A DNA stretch of 64,000 nucleotides from Peptostreptococcaceae bacterium VA2 (GCA_000686145.1 JMMB01000007.1:2480001-2544000); one strand, 5' to 3'. Positions 36,212 through 46,098 are shown, counted from the first letter of the stretch. The notes: generated from the sequence alone by a model not told the origin. Translations and numbers: made by a program.

Positions 36212-36786
36212 AACTTTTCCTCCTCATAAAATGCATAGTCACAAACTTGTAGTACACTTGGAGCTATCGGTCTTACTCCTCCAAATCCTATCCCTATATC
36301 AGCGTATTCTATCATCTTAGCATCATTACTTCCATCACCAACAGCTATTATAGGAGTTTTTAAATTTTTAACTATATCCTCTTTTTTTATTATCTTAATA
36401 ATAGATTCAACATGCCCTCCATCTATAGATGCTGTTGATGAATAGTATTTATCTTTCATTTTTAAGCTATACATAAGTTCAGAAATCCAAACATCTAAAT
36501 TACCAGTTATTATAATACACCTATCAATATTATCTAAAATAAATTTAACAAGTTCTTCATTTAACTCGATATTTTTAATTATTTCACGAACTTTATTTAT
36601 AGGTATTGTCTTTAAAATATCAACTCTTTTTGAAAAACTTTCTTCAAAAGATAAGTTTCCTAACATAGTTTCCTCTGTTATTCGGCTAATACTTTCATGA
36701 GCTCCAATATATCTTGATATTTCAGGTAAAATTTCTTTTTTTGTTAAGGTTGAATCCAAATCAAATACAAATTTATATGAACTCAT
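36184..36786 (-). CDS. HAD-family phosphatase (phosphoserine phosphatase-like) of the flagellin glycan locus
   Basis: 200 residues with HAD motif I FDLDSTLT (about 8-15; nucleophile Asp in DLDST), motif II IITGNLD and motif IV GDGSNDAKMIEYADIGIGF. The family includes phosphoserine and phosphothreonine phosphatases; the C. difficile equivalent is CD0241. The first gene of the four-gene set that builds the phospho-amino-acid part of the glycan. Confidence 0.85.
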   Translation of the reverse strand: MSSYKFVFDLDSTLTKKEILPEISRYIGAHESISRITEETMLGNLSFEESFSKRVDILKTIPINKVREIIKNIELNEELVKFILDNIDRCIIITGNLDVWISELMYSLKMKDKYYSSTASIDGGHVESIIKIIKKEDIVKNLKTPIIAVGDGSNDAKMIEYADIGIGFGGVRPIAPSVLQVCDYAFYEEEKLCQFLKRLL

Positions 36787-36948
36787 TATTACTTCTCCTT
36801 CTTCTCCTTGTAGTTTAATTTTTCTTAATAACTTTATTAATTTTAATACTATATTATTTATTTCCGATTCGAAACCTAATTATTTCCATAAAACTGATTT
36901 ATCTCAATGTCTATTTAGTAATAAATACTTTTTTATACATTCTTTATT

Positions 36949-39180
36949 TCATACAATTAAATTAATCTTTTCTTTTGCTTCTAAAACCATACTTTCATCT
37001 TCACTATAAAAAATGATTTTTTTATAAAATCTTACAGCTTCTTCAATTTCCCCCGCTACTTCTTTTAAGTAACCTACATTAAACATTGTATTAAAATTAT
37101 TATTCTCTAAAAGTAGCGATTTTTTTAATATGATTTCTGCATCATCAAAATTATTATTTAATAAAGCTATTATAGATTTCATATTTAATATTTCATATTC
37201 TTCATCGTACATTGATTCATATTCATCTATCATATTTATAGCGTCTTTTAAGTTTCCACAATTTATACTATTCTCAATTATAGACTTATATTGCGTTTTA
37301 AGCTCTCTTAATTCTTCACTTTCATTTAGTTCTTTTTCAAATTTATTTATTAATATTTGTATTCCTTCTTTGTATTGAGGATTATCTATAAGTAATTCTT
37401 TTATTTGTCTTATATACTTTATTTTGTCAATTTCTTTAAGTTTTTGTATTATTATAATATCTATAATAAACTTATCCTCTTCACTTTTTACTAAATTTAA
37501 TAGTTCTTTTTCTGTTAAATTTTGATTATATATTTGTTTTAAATAATAATGGCTATATTTTATATACATTAAGAATAAATTTTCATATTTTTCATCCTTT
37601 AAATTGCTACTTAATAATAACGATTTAGATAAAGAACTATATATACTAAGTTTATTTAAATCTAACGTATTAGGGGCTTTTGATAAATAATTATACATAT
37701 CTAATATACAATCTCTTTTATAATTAATTATATAATTGAAGTAATTTTGTATGTACACATTACTAGCTCCTTGTAGTATATTAACTAAATCAATACCTTG
37801 CTTAAGTCCATAATATATTAAATCTGCATAATATACTTCTTTTTCTTTAATTATAATTTCATTATACTCTTTCTCTGATAGTCTTTTTCCTAATCTTATT
37901 TGATTTAAAATACCATAATTATTTTTTATTCCACTTAATACATTATATATTTTTTTTCTATCTGACTGTTTTATACTTAATATCATTTTTTCTAAATTTC
38001 TTTGAAATTCTAACTTATCATATAACGAATGTGAAATTTTTTCATATAAATACAATATTTTTTCTTCTTTTTTTAATTTATATAGACTTACAAACGCAAT
38101 TAAATATATATTTTTTAATTTATTATAATTAATATCTTCTAATTCTCGTTCAATATCTTCATACATTTCTAAAATATAGTATATATTAATTATATCAATT
38201 TCTGAATTTTCTCTAAAACTTATAGTATCACCCGTACAATAAACATTATTTGATTGGCTAGATATATCATAATTATCTATTAAATATATATACCTATTAT
38301 AGCTATCCAAACTTTCTTTATATTTTCTAAGGCCTTTTTGACTTAAAGCTAGATAACAATATATATCAATATTTTTATTATCTTTTTTTATATATTTTTT
38401 ACATAATTTTTCACATTTTTCATATTTTCCCATTTCAAAATATAATTTAGCCAATCCTGATTCTGCAGCTATATATTTCATTCCTAATTTGCTATAAATA
38501 TTGCATGCACTCTTCATATAAGCTAGAGCTTCTTCTTTATCTCCATATGCAGAAAAATTTTTAGCTAACTGATAATGTATATATGGATTTTGTGGATTTA
38601 ATTTAAGTTCCGATAATAAAATTTTTTCATTTCTTTCTAATTTTTTTTGTTTTATTTCTTCATTTTCATACATATATCCATAGTGATTAAAATAAGCTAT
38701 ATCATTATAGATAGGTTCTTTAAATATAGGTTGTTCATGTATAGCCCCTTCATATCTAAAATCTCCATCTTTTTTAAACAGCCTTAAAATAGACGTTCTA
38801 TTATAAACTTTTTCATCTTCAGAAACTACACTTTTCAGCTCTATTGATGCACAATTATATGATTTATATAAATCTGTATTGAAAAATTCAATCAACTTCT
38901 CATATTCTACTAATTTCTCATCAGCATCTAATATTAATATCCAATCACCATTTGCATAACTTATAGATTTATTTCTCATATATCCAAAATTATCATTCCA
39001 TTTTGCTAAATAAACATTACTAGTGTATCGCTTAGCTATATCTACTGTATTGTCAGTAGACCCAGTATCTAATATAATAAGTTCGTTATTTATTTTATCC
39101 ATCAATGGTTTAAGTGATTTCAATGTATTTTCTAAATATTTTTGTTCATTTTTAACCATCATAACTATACTAAGCATCAT
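36949..39180 (-). CDS. Flagellin glycosyltransferase: GT2 domain plus TPR-like helical repeats
   Basis: 743 residues. The N-terminal GT2 domain (about 1-230) carries LSIVMMVKNEQKYLENT, LDTGSTDNT (38-46) and the DxD-like LDADE (85-89), plus the GAIHEQ motif. The rest is helical repeat sequence of the TPR kind, up to the C-terminus, where a TPR-like NNFNTMFNVGYLKEVAGEIE is seen. It probably attaches GlcNAc to Ser/Thr of flagellin, like CD0240 of C. difficile, whose gene also lies right after fliC. Related to the broken gene at 31681. Confidence 0.88.
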   Translation of the reverse strand: MMLSIVMMVKNEQKYLENTLKSLKPLMDKINNELIILDTGSTDNTVDIAKRYTSNVYLAKWNDNFGYMRNKSISYANGDWILILDADEKLVEYEKLIEFFNTDLYKSYNCASIELKSVVSEDEKVYNRTSILRLFKKDGDFRYEGAIHEQPIFKEPIYNDIAYFNHYGYMYENEEIKQKKLERNEKILLSELKLNPQNPYIHYQLAKNFSAYGDKEEALAYMKSACNIYSKLGMKYIAAESGLAKLYFEMGKYEKCEKLCKKYIKKDNKNIDIYCYLALSQKGLRKYKESLDSYNRYIYLIDNYDISSQSNNVYCTGDTISFRENSEIDIINIYYILEMYEDIERELEDINYNKLKNIYLIAFVSLYKLKKEEKILYLYEKISHSLYDKLEFQRNLEKMILSIKQSDRKKIYNVLSGIKNNYGILNQIRLGKRLSEKEYNEIIIKEKEVYYADLIYYGLKQGIDLVNILQGASNVYIQNYFNYIINYKRDCILDMYNYLSKAPNTLDLNKLSIYSSLSKSLLLSSNLKDEKYENLFLMYIKYSHYYLKQIYNQNLTEKELLNLVKSEEDKFIIDIIIIQKLKEIDKIKYIRQIKELLIDNPQYKEGIQILINKFEKELNESEELRELKTQYKSIIENSINCGNLKDAINMIDEYESMYDEEYEILNMKSIIALLNNNFDDAEIILKKSLLLENNNFNTMFNVGYLKEVAGEIEEAVRFYKKIIFYSEDESMVLEAKEKINLIV

Positions 39181-39203
39181 AATAAAAACCCTTTCAATTC
39201 ATT

Positions 39204-39240
39204 AAATTTAAAAATAAAGAGTAAAGCATATGCTTTACCC
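39204..39240 (-). terminator. fliC terminator
   Basis: An 18-base perfect palindrome (39221-39238, GTAAAGCATATGCTTTAC) extended by G-rich/C-rich ends, followed by TTTATTTTT on the minus strand, 20 bases after the fliC stop. Confidence 0.85.
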
Positions 39241-39260
39241 CTTAGTCTTAAATTTAATAA

Positions 39261-40073
39261 CTATCTTAATAATTGAGTTACAGATTCTGGTTGTTGTTTA
39301 GCTTGTCCAACCATAGCTTGAGCGGCTTGATTTAATATATTTAATTTAGATAAGTTAACCATCTCTTTAGCAACATCTACATCTCTTATTCTTGATTCTG
39401 CTGCACTTAAATTTTCAGTAGCTGTAGTTAAGTTAGAAGAAGTATATTCTAATCTATTTTGCATAGCTCCTAAACTAGATCTTCCAGTATTTATTGATTC
39501 TAATACTGCATCTAAGGCTATTACTAATGCTGTAGCACTTGCAAGTGAATCAGCTGATACAGCAGCACTTAATGTACCTTGTATTGAAGATAAGTTTACA
39601 TTTGTTATTTCTCTTGTTTCACTATTTGCTCCTGCTTGTATAGTAACAGTTGCTATTGTACCATCTAATACAGCACTTCCATTAAACTTAGTTTCTGTAG
39701 CTATTTTTCCCATTTCTTTATTTAATTCACCTAATTCTGTACTTATCTTAGATCTATCTGTAGAACTTAAAGTAGTATTTCCACCTTGTATTGCAAGTTC
39801 TCTCATTCTTTGAGCTATGTTTCCAGCTTCTTCTAACGCACCTTCTTGAGTTTGTATCATAGATACACCATCTTGTACGTTTCTATCAGCTTGTTCCATA
39901 CCTTTTATTTGAGATCTCATTTTCTCAGATATAGCAAGACCTGCTGCATCATCTCCAGCTTTATTTATTCTTAATCCTGAAGATAATTTTTGCATAGAAT
40001 TTCCTGATAATGCAGTATTCTTTGCCATTTGGTTAGTTGCTATCATAGCATTCATGTTAGTATTTATTCTCAT
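39261..40073 (-). CDS. fliC: Flagellin FliC
   Basis: 270 residues with conserved ends: MRINTNMNAMIATNQMAKNT and LRINKAGDDAAGLAISEKMR at the N-terminus, SRIRDVDVAKEMVNLSKLNI and the end QPESVTQLLR at the C-terminus. The variable middle (about 140-185) is short and rich in Ser/Thr/Ala, a possible target for the linked glycan genes. It has its own sigma-D promoter (40155-40182) and a leader with a CsrA site. Length is close to the 290 residues of C. difficile flagellin. Confidence 0.97.
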   Translation of the reverse strand: MRINTNMNAMIATNQMAKNTALSGNSMQKLSSGLRINKAGDDAAGLAISEKMRSQIKGMEQADRNVQDGVSMIQTQEGALEEAGNIAQRMRELAIQGGNTTLSSTDRSKISTELGELNKEMGKIATETKFNGSAVLDGTIATVTIQAGANSETREITNVNLSSIQGTLSAAVSADSLASATALVIALDAVLESINTGRSSLGAMQNRLEYTSSNLTTATENLSAAESRIRDVDVAKEMVNLSKLNILNQAAQAMVGQAKQQPESVTQLLR

Positions 40074-40080
40074 TTTTTTA

Positions 40081-40142
40081 CTCTCCTTAGTTTTTTAACG
40101 ACATCCTTGTCTTTTTTATATACAAATACTTGGCCAAGTATT
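40081..40142 (-). promoter_or_regulatory. fliC leader: CsrA site and 5' hairpin
   Basis: The leader contains GACAAGGATGTC (40100-40111), which can fold as a 4-bp stem with AGGA in the loop and fits the CsrA consensus RUACARGGAUGU at 11 of 12 places. A second GGA is in the ribosome site AAGGAGAG (near 40082-40089). The 5' end holds an 18-base perfect palindrome AATACTTGGCCAAGTATT (40125-40142). In Bacillus, CsrA blocks hag translation by binding two such sites until FliW takes it away. Confidence 0.75.
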
Positions 40143-40154
40143 GCTTACAATATA

Positions 40155-40182
40155 TATATCGACATAGCTTTTAAAAACTTTA
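40155..40182 (-). promoter_or_regulatory. Sigma-D promoter of fliC
   Basis: Minus-strand TAAA, 15 bases, GTCGATATA, very close to the TAAA-N15-GCCGATAT consensus. It overlaps the end of the fliT-like gene, so fliC has an independent promoter. Confidence 0.88.
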
Positions 40183-40509
40183 TACTTTTTGATTAAAAAT
40201 ATTTAATTTTTCTTTATTAAAATTTATATATGAATTATTAGCACGCTCAGATCTTTTATGTTCCCTAATTTCACATTTAACTTTATCTATATTTTCACTT
40301 AACAATTTGTGAATATTCTTGTCTATATCTAATATTCCATCATTTATTAGTATTTTTTTTAATTCTAATAGGCTATTTTCTTCTTCCAATAATGCTTGTC
40401 TTTCATCTAGAAGAGACTCTATGTCATCTAATTCTCCTTTATTAAGGTTATCAATTATTTTTATAGATATACCTTTGTACAGTTTAGATTTTTGTATCAT
40501 CATTTTCAC
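40180..40509 (-). CDS. FliT-like flagellar chaperone
   Basis: 109 residues, helical, starting with a run of hydrophobic/charged heptads and ending KEKLNIFNQKV, a tail seen in clostridial FliT-like proteins. FliT is the export chaperone of the filament cap FliD; the gene directly follows fliD, 6 bases after its stop, which supports the call. The C. difficile counterpart by position is CD0238. Confidence 0.7.
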   Translation of the reverse strand: MKMMIQKSKLYKGISIKIIDNLNKGELDDIESLLDERQALLEEENSLLELKKILINDGILDIDKNIHKLLSENIDKVKCEIREHKRSERANNSYINFNKEKLNIFNQKV

Positions 40510-40515
40510 CTAACC

Positions 40516-42096
40516 TTACATTTGTGAAAAATAACTCATCTGAGAGTTGAGTTTATTCATGCTTGATTCTAAATTTGCAAATTGCTTATACAATTGAGAT
40601 TCTCTTTCACTCATTTTTCTTTGAATCTTTTTTATGCTCTCTTCTTGTCTTTTTAATTGTTCTGAATAAAAATTATTTACTGCTGAAGCAGTTTTTTCTA
40701 ATCCAGCTTTTCTAGCAAAAATAGAAGATGACCCACCTGTATAATCCTTTATAGTACTCTTCATACGTTCTAATATACTTGAATCATCTTCAGCAAATAT
40801 TTGGTACACTTTATCAGAATTATTTTCTAGAGCCTTTATAAATTTTTTCTCATCTAGCGCTATTTGACCTTTTTTATTATAATCATCATGACTTGTCAAT
40901 CCCATTTCATTTAAAACTGACATTTTATCTCCAAATATAGATTTTTGCATATCATCCATAAATTTTCTCATTTCAGAATCATTTCGAAGTATACCTTCTT
41001 TTGCTTTCTTTTCCCATCTCTCTATTTCTTCTTCACTCATATCTTTTTTTTGAGCTTCTGTTAGAGGTGGATAATCCGCTTTTTTCTTTTCTGTTAGAAG
41101 ATCATATATCTTGTCCATTATCTTATTATAATCTTCAACAAAAGCTTTCATATTGTCTACAACTGGTTGAACTTCTTGCTTTGACGTTATATCAGCACTT
41201 CCTATAGTATGAACATTGTATGTTATCTCATCTATAGTAAATGAATTTGTTTTTTCATTTATAATCTTAGAAAATGAATTATCCTTAGATTTGACCTCAA
41301 TAATAGAGTTACTTCCTACCGCACTCCCCTTAAACTCAATAGTATTCTCAGATTTAAGAGTTCCATCGGCATTCAATTCATAGTTTTTAGTCTTTAATTG
41401 TAAAAAATCTAATGAAGTAGATGTATTTCCGCTTATATCAACAATTTCAAATCCACTGTCACTTCCAGTTTTTGTTGATTCAATAGTAAATCCACCTGTC
41501 ATTTCACTATATGATGCTTTAATTTCTCCATTGGTACTACTATTTATTTTAGAAATCAAAGAATCAATAGTATCTCCATCTTCTATAGTTATCTTAGGCT
41601 CAGAATATATTACTTTACCATCTTCATCTTTTCCTAAAGCTATTTTAAACTCACTACCTAATGTAGCTCCTAAATCACTCAATTTACTATTTTTTTGTAT
41701 CATAACTGTAGTTCCATCCGACTTTTTAGCGCTATTTGAGGTTGCTTTTGCAGATTCTGCTAGTTTCTTTACATCAAAGCTATACTCAACATTACTAGCT
41801 CCAGCATTTCCTGTAGCAGTTATAACATTAGAATTCGAACTTTCAACAGTTAGTGTATTCCATGCACTACTACTTAATAAGGAATTTTTTGATGACAATG
41901 AAAAATATTTATCTTCAAATCCTTTAGTATCCTTTATAATTTCTCTATAAATCTCTTGTTGCCATTTTGTAGTCTGTTCTTTTTGCTTAGCTTTATCTAC
42001 TTTGCTTTGTTCTCCTTTAAGCATTTCTTTTATCATTGTATCTGTATCCATACCAGTAGCAAGCCCTGGTATTCTTACACTACTTACGCTAGGCAT
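40516..42096 (-). CDS. fliD: Flagellar filament cap protein FliD
   Basis: 526 residues with VRIPGLATGMDTDTMIKEML near the N-terminus, the central FliD_C domain, and a C-terminal coil (ESQLYKQFANLESSMNKLNS). It caps the filament and folds flagellin as it leaves. Flanked by fliS and the fliT-like gene. Confidence 0.95.
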   Translation of the reverse strand: MPSVSSVRIPGLATGMDTDTMIKEMLKGEQSKVDKAKQKEQTTKWQQEIYREIIKDTKGFEDKYFSLSSKNSLLSSSAWNTLTVESSNSNVITATGNAGASNVEYSFDVKKLAESAKATSNSAKKSDGTTVMIQKNSKLSDLGATLGSEFKIALGKDEDGKVIYSEPKITIEDGDTIDSLISKINSSTNGEIKASYSEMTGGFTIESTKTGSDSGFEIVDISGNTSTSLDFLQLKTKNYELNADGTLKSENTIEFKGSAVGSNSIIEVKSKDNSFSKIINEKTNSFTIDEITYNVHTIGSADITSKQEVQPVVDNMKAFVEDYNKIMDKIYDLLTEKKKADYPPLTEAQKKDMSEEEIERWEKKAKEGILRNDSEMRKFMDDMQKSIFGDKMSVLNEMGLTSHDDYNKKGQIALDEKKFIKALENNSDKVYQIFAEDDSSILERMKSTIKDYTGGSSSIFARKAGLEKTASAVNNFYSEQLKRQEESIKKIQRKMSERESQLYKQFANLESSMNKLNSQMSYFSQM

Positions 42097-42108
42097 AATA
42101 TTTCCCCC

Positions 42109-42492
42109 TTACTTACCAGTTTTTATCTTTCTATCAGCTTCATGCCACATATCTCTGACATCTTCTATTAAAGGAAGTACTTTGTCTATTATTTGTACAT
42201 CCTTCTTTATATTAGCTTTTATAAGTTCATTTTTTATAAATTCATATACTTCGTATAAATCTTGCATATAACTACCTGCATCTTTATCCATTGTTATCAT
42301 AAGTTCTAAAAATATATCTTGAACTCTAACTAATTCTTTATGTGCTCTTGCTATATTTTTCTCTAATATCGCTAATTTTGCTATCTTTGTATATTTAACA
42401 GCTCCATCTACTAACATTAATAATAATTGTTCCTGCGATGCTGTGTTTACTGAATTTTGCTTATATGTATTATACGGATTTGATGTATACAT
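42109..42492 (-). CDS. fliS: Flagellin export chaperone FliS
   Basis: 127 residues, four-helix FliS type: NPYNTYKQNSVNTASQEQLL at the start, LLMLVDGAVKYTKIAK, and VLPLIEDVRDMWHEA at the end. Binds the flagellin C-terminus; in Bacillus also works with FliW. Only one fliS is present, whereas C. difficile has two in a row. Confidence 0.94.
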   Translation of the reverse strand: MYTSNPYNTYKQNSVNTASQEQLLLMLVDGAVKYTKIAKLAILEKNIARAHKELVRVQDIFLELMITMDKDAGSYMQDLYEVYEFIKNELIKANIKKDVQIIDKVLPLIEDVRDMWHEADRKIKTGK

Positions 42493-42510
42493 TTTTTCTC
42501 CCTCGCTTGC

Positions 42511-42723
42511 TTACTTAAATAACTTTAAAATATCATCTTTATTTGTTATAGCTTTTGAATTTTCATCTTTAACGTTGTCATATACTTCTTTTCTAAGTAT
42601 AACCTTATCCTTAGGTGCGTCTATTGCTATCTTTACACTTCCATCTTCGATTTTACTTATTTTTATTTCTATGTCATCCCCTATTAATAGAGATTCACCT
42701 TTTTTCCTAGTAATTACTAACAT
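42511..42723 (-). CDS. csrA: Translational regulator CsrA
   Basis: 70 residues: [20 protein letters not shown], then [20 protein letters not shown], the full CsrA beta fold with the RNA-binding strand 1 and Arg in the VxLRxE region. I use the ATG at 42721-42723, because the longer GTG start lies on top of the GGGAGTG ribosome site. Overlaps the end of fliW by 17 bases. Acts with FliW on the fliC leader by family knowledge. Confidence 0.95.
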   Translation of the reverse strand: MLVITRKKGESLLIGDDIEIKISKIEDGSVKIAIDAPKDKVILRKEVYDNVKDENSKAITNKDDILKLFK

Positions 42724-43105
42724 GTTCTTCACTCCCTGTTAAAGGTTCTTTTATATTGTATTTGTCATCTTGTAATATTAATTGCTTACCTTTATTGTTT
42801 TTTATATTTATTATTATAGGAGCTTTTAAGTTAACTGTACTTTTTTCTAATGTTTTTCCTAGTGTTATCAAGTTTAAAATTAATACATCTTTAGGATTTT
42901 CTATCTTTAATTCATTTATTGTTTCATCTTTTAAATTCACTTCATATTCTTTATCCAATTCAAAAGGAGATATAGCTATAAATCCTATATTTATATTTTC
43001 TTTACAATTTACCATTTTATATTTCGAATTTTCTTCTACATCACTTATTGTAAATATTTTATACTCTTCAAATCCAGGTATTCCTTTGTCAAATACGATT
43101 TCCAT
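42707..43105 (-). CDS. fliW: Flagellar assembly factor FliW (CsrA antagonist)
   Basis: 132 residues with [19 protein letters not shown] near the start and [19 protein letters not shown], typical of FliW. FliW binds either flagellin or CsrA; when flagellin leaves the cell, freed FliW sequesters CsrA and flagellin translation resumes. Overlaps csrA. Confidence 0.95.
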   Translation of the reverse strand: MEIVFDKGIPGFEEYKIFTISDVEENSKYKMVNCKENINIGFIAISPFELDKEYEVNLKDETINELKIENPKDVLILNLITLGKTLEKSTVNLKAPIIINIKNNKGKQLILQDDKYNIKEPLTGSEEHVSNY

Positions 43106-43118
43106 ATTATCCTCCTAA

Positions 43119-44054
43119 TTATCTTAGGTAATCAAGTATTGTTGGTTGTATTAACTTAGTTCCAACCTGAATAGATGCCTGATAAACCATTTCTGCTGAT
43201 TTTAATTCTATAAATTTATTAACATGATCTACGTCTTGATCTAATGATAATACACCCTTCATATTCAATATATTTTCATCATTAAGTTCTTTCAACTTTT
43301 CAGCTGTGCTTACCCTTACTCCAAATGTTGTTCTTATATCCACAGAATGATTAAATAGTCCATCGATATCCTCTTTTACAGTTCCTAGCAATTCTCTTTT
43401 ACTATCTTCAACATTATTTCCGCTGGCCACATCATTCATCAACTTTGATAAATTATTTATTGCACTAATATAGCCTGTTCCATTATGTTCCATTATTTCT
43501 TTAGCTGAAATATTATAATCTATACTTATACCTTCTGATATGTCAGCTTTTAAATTATTTGGATTAGCATTTGGATTTAATTCTAACTTCACTGTTCCAT
43601 CTGCATTTTCTATTATATTAACAGGTGGTTCATCAACATTATCTCCACCAAACATATATCTCCCACCGTGACTAGCATTTAGTATTTCTCCTAGTTCTTT
43701 GATTTTCTCATTCATTTCAGCATTTATAGCTTTCATTGCATTCTCCGGGTATGTACCATTCCCAACCTTTAATATAGACCCTTGAATATCACTAAGTACT
43801 CTACCTACTTCTTCTAATGATGAATCTGTGTTATTCATCCATCCTACTGTTTCATCTATGTTATAGTTATATTTTTCAGTATATTTTATTTCATTATTTA
43901 AATTCATTATTTTAACTGCTTTGTGTGGATCGTCAGATATTCTATTTATTTGTTTACCTGTATCAAGTTGCTTATTTAAAGTATCCATTCTCTGTAAATT
44001 TTGTTGTGTATCATACATATGATTTCTTATCATTGAAGAATTTGTTATTCTCAT
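43119..44054 (-). CDS. flgL: Hook-filament junction protein FlgL
   Basis: 311 residues with flagellin-like ends: MRITNSSMIRNHMYDTQQNL and TGKQINRISDDPHKAVKIMN at the start, VDHVNKFIELKSAEMVYQAS near the end. The GGRYMFGG motif is typical of FlgL. Between flgK and fliW. Confidence 0.95.
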   Translation of the reverse strand: MRITNSSMIRNHMYDTQQNLQRMDTLNKQLDTGKQINRISDDPHKAVKIMNLNNEIKYTEKYNYNIDETVGWMNNTDSSLEEVGRVLSDIQGSILKVGNGTYPENAMKAINAEMNEKIKELGEILNASHGGRYMFGGDNVDEPPVNIIENADGTVKLELNPNANPNNLKADISEGISIDYNISAKEIMEHNGTGYISAINNLSKLMNDVASGNNVEDSKRELLGTVKEDIDGLFNHSVDIRTTFGVRVSTAEKLKELNDENILNMKGVLSLDQDVDHVNKFIELKSAEMVYQASIQVGTKLIQPTILDYLR

Positions 44055-44068
44055 AATTACCTCCTACG

Positions 44069-45349
44069 TTATCTTACTAGTCCATTTATTACTACATCTA
44101 ATAGAGAGTCTATAGTTGATACAACCTTAGCACTTGCATTATATGCATGTTGAAATTGTATTAAGTTAACCATTTCGTCATCTAGTGATACTCCCGATAC
44201 ATTTGATCTTGCGTTATCTATTTCTTTTAATATTTTACTTTGGTTTTTTTCATTTCGTCTTACTTCTTGTGTTTCATTTCCTAGTTTTTGAATTATATTA
44301 TTATAAAATTTATCTATTGTTGTATCTTCTCCACCAATAGTAACTTTTTTATCTTTTAGTTTGTACATTTCTCGTGCTACGTCTGTTGTTATTCTTAAGT
44401 CAGTAGTTCCATCTAATATATCATCTTTTAATTTTAATATTGGATTTCCACCAGCATTATACTCAAATAAATCAATTCCTAATGTATCATTTACTGAATT
44501 TGATATTCCTTTAGCTAATTCTTTTACATCGTCTACATATCCTTTTATTTTATCTATCATATCTAAAGAACCTTTTACTTCTCCAGATATATTTGGTATA
44601 GCTTTTAATTCATCTACTGTAACATCTCCACCATTTTCTATTTTATCTTTTAGTAAAGTTTTTACATCTTCATTCTGTATATTCATTTTAAAGCTAAGCT
44701 CGTCTAGTATCTTATCCTTTTCATCTAATAAATCATTAGGGCTCTTTCCGCTACCTTCGACTATTTTAATATGTTTCTCAAGATCTCTTAATTGATTAAG
44801 CATAGAGTTAATATAACTTACATCTTCGCCTAATTTTTGTGTTGCTTGCTCACCTAAATTTTCTAATTTTTTAGCTATTTGACTTATATTATTAGCTAAA
44901 TATTTGCTGTTTTGAATTACTATATCTTTTGATCCATTATCATTTGGTTTTTTTGATAATTCATGCCAACTTGTAAAGAAGTTATTTATAGATGCTGATA
45001 TTCCAGTTTCTGATGGTTCGTTAAATATTGTTTCCATATTTGTATAGTGTTCATATTTAATACCAGTTTCTCCATAGTTATGAGATTCATTTCTATATTG
45101 AAAATCAGAAAATGTATTTCTTATTCTTATTATATCAGTTGCCTCTACACCTGTTCCTAATTGTCCAGCTCCCATACTACTGTTATATCCAGGGTAACTA
45201 TATGCACTTTTTGCACTTTGTTCTACTCTTTGTCTTGAGTACCCAGGTGTATTCATATTATTTATATTGTGTGAAGTTGTTTGTATTGATAATTGACTTA
45301 CAGTCATTCCTGATTTTGCTGAGTGTAAACTTCCTAATAATCCCGCCAT
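44069..45349 (-). CDS. flgK: Hook-filament junction protein FlgK
   Basis: 426 residues with LLGSLHSAKSGMTVSQLSIQ and NNMNTPGYSRQRV near the start and SLDDEMVNLIQFQHAYNASA at the end. First junction protein on the hook. Follows flgN, its export chaperone. Confidence 0.95.
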   Translation of the reverse strand: MAGLLGSLHSAKSGMTVSQLSIQTTSHNINNMNTPGYSRQRVEQSAKSAYSYPGYNSSMGAGQLGTGVEATDIIRIRNTFSDFQYRNESHNYGETGIKYEHYTNMETIFNEPSETGISASINNFFTSWHELSKKPNDNGSKDIVIQNSKYLANNISQIAKKLENLGEQATQKLGEDVSYINSMLNQLRDLEKHIKIVEGSGKSPNDLLDEKDKILDELSFKMNIQNEDVKTLLKDKIENGGDVTVDELKAIPNISGEVKGSLDMIDKIKGYVDDVKELAKGISNSVNDTLGIDLFEYNAGGNPILKLKDDILDGTTDLRITTDVAREMYKLKDKKVTIGGEDTTIDKFYNNIIQKLGNETQEVRRNEKNQSKILKEIDNARSNVSGVSLDDEMVNLIQFQHAYNASAKVVSTIDSLLDVVINGLVR

Positions 45350-45366
45350 ATATTTCCTCCCTATGT

Positions 45367-45780
45367 TTATTTTCCTACTTGACCATATGCATTATATGTT
45401 CCAATACCCTTACTAGGCTTTATACAATTTATCATTTTTTTTGTAAAAAACAATCTCTGCTTTATAAGTAGAGCATTTGATTCTTTTTGTATTTCTATCA
45501 TTTTTAAATGATTCTTTATTTCTATATATGCTTGTTTTATATTTTCATCATTGCAATTTTCTACAGTTTCTTTTATACTACTGTCACTTCCCATTATGCT
45601 TCTTCTTTTTATTTCTGTAGTTGCAAGTTCCTTCGCTGTACTATCTAACTTTTGGGCTATCTTGTCTATTTTCATAACGTCTTTATTTATAATTAAATCA
45701 TGTTGTTCATCTAATAGTTCAAGTAATTTTTTTAATATATTTTTTTCTTGGTATATTACTACCTTAAGTTCTGGGATCAA
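45367..45780 (-). CDS. flgN: FlgK/FlgL export chaperone FlgN
   Basis: 137 residues, long helices, ending in GIGTYNAYGQVGK as in other clostridial FlgN proteins. It starts directly after the flgM stop and precedes flgK, the position expected. Confidence 0.85.
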   Translation of the reverse strand: MIPELKVVIYQEKNILKKLLELLDEQHDLIINKDVMKIDKIAQKLDSTAKELATTEIKRRSIMGSDSSIKETVENCNDENIKQAYIEIKNHLKMIEIQKESNALLIKQRLFFTKKMINCIKPSKGIGTYNAYGQVGK

Positions 45781-46047
45781 TTATTTATCCCCCTTTATAT
45801 GTTCTATTATTTTTTTGGCTAAAGATTTTGAATCAACTTTATATGTTCCGTTTTCTATTTTATTTTTTATTTCATTTATCTTATCTATATTAATATCTTC
45901 TTTATTTGTATTTAGTTTATTTAATTGCTTTCCTAATTCTGATATTTCAACGCTATCCACTATTTTATTGTTTACAGGTTTTGCTTGTACTTTATTATTT
46001 TTATACATATTTTCAATTCCTCTAAAGTTAACTGAAGTTATATTCAT
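45781..46047 (-). CDS. flgM: Anti-sigma factor FlgM
   Basis: 88 residues: unstructured N-terminal half, then VDSVEISELGKQLNKL and the sigma-binding region IDKINEIKNKIENGTYKVDS, ending in KIIEHIKGDK. It binds FliA and is exported through the finished hook. I use the second ATG (46045-46047), since AAGGAGG lies 7 bases before it and touches the first. Confidence 0.92.
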   Translation of the reverse strand: MNITSVNFRGIENMYKNNKVQAKPVNNKIVDSVEISELGKQLNKLNTNKEDINIDKINEIKNKIENGTYKVDSKSLAKKIIEHIKGDK

Positions 46048-46098
46048 TGACATACCTCCTTAATATTAAGCTTAGTGTTTTGTATTATAAATTAGATT

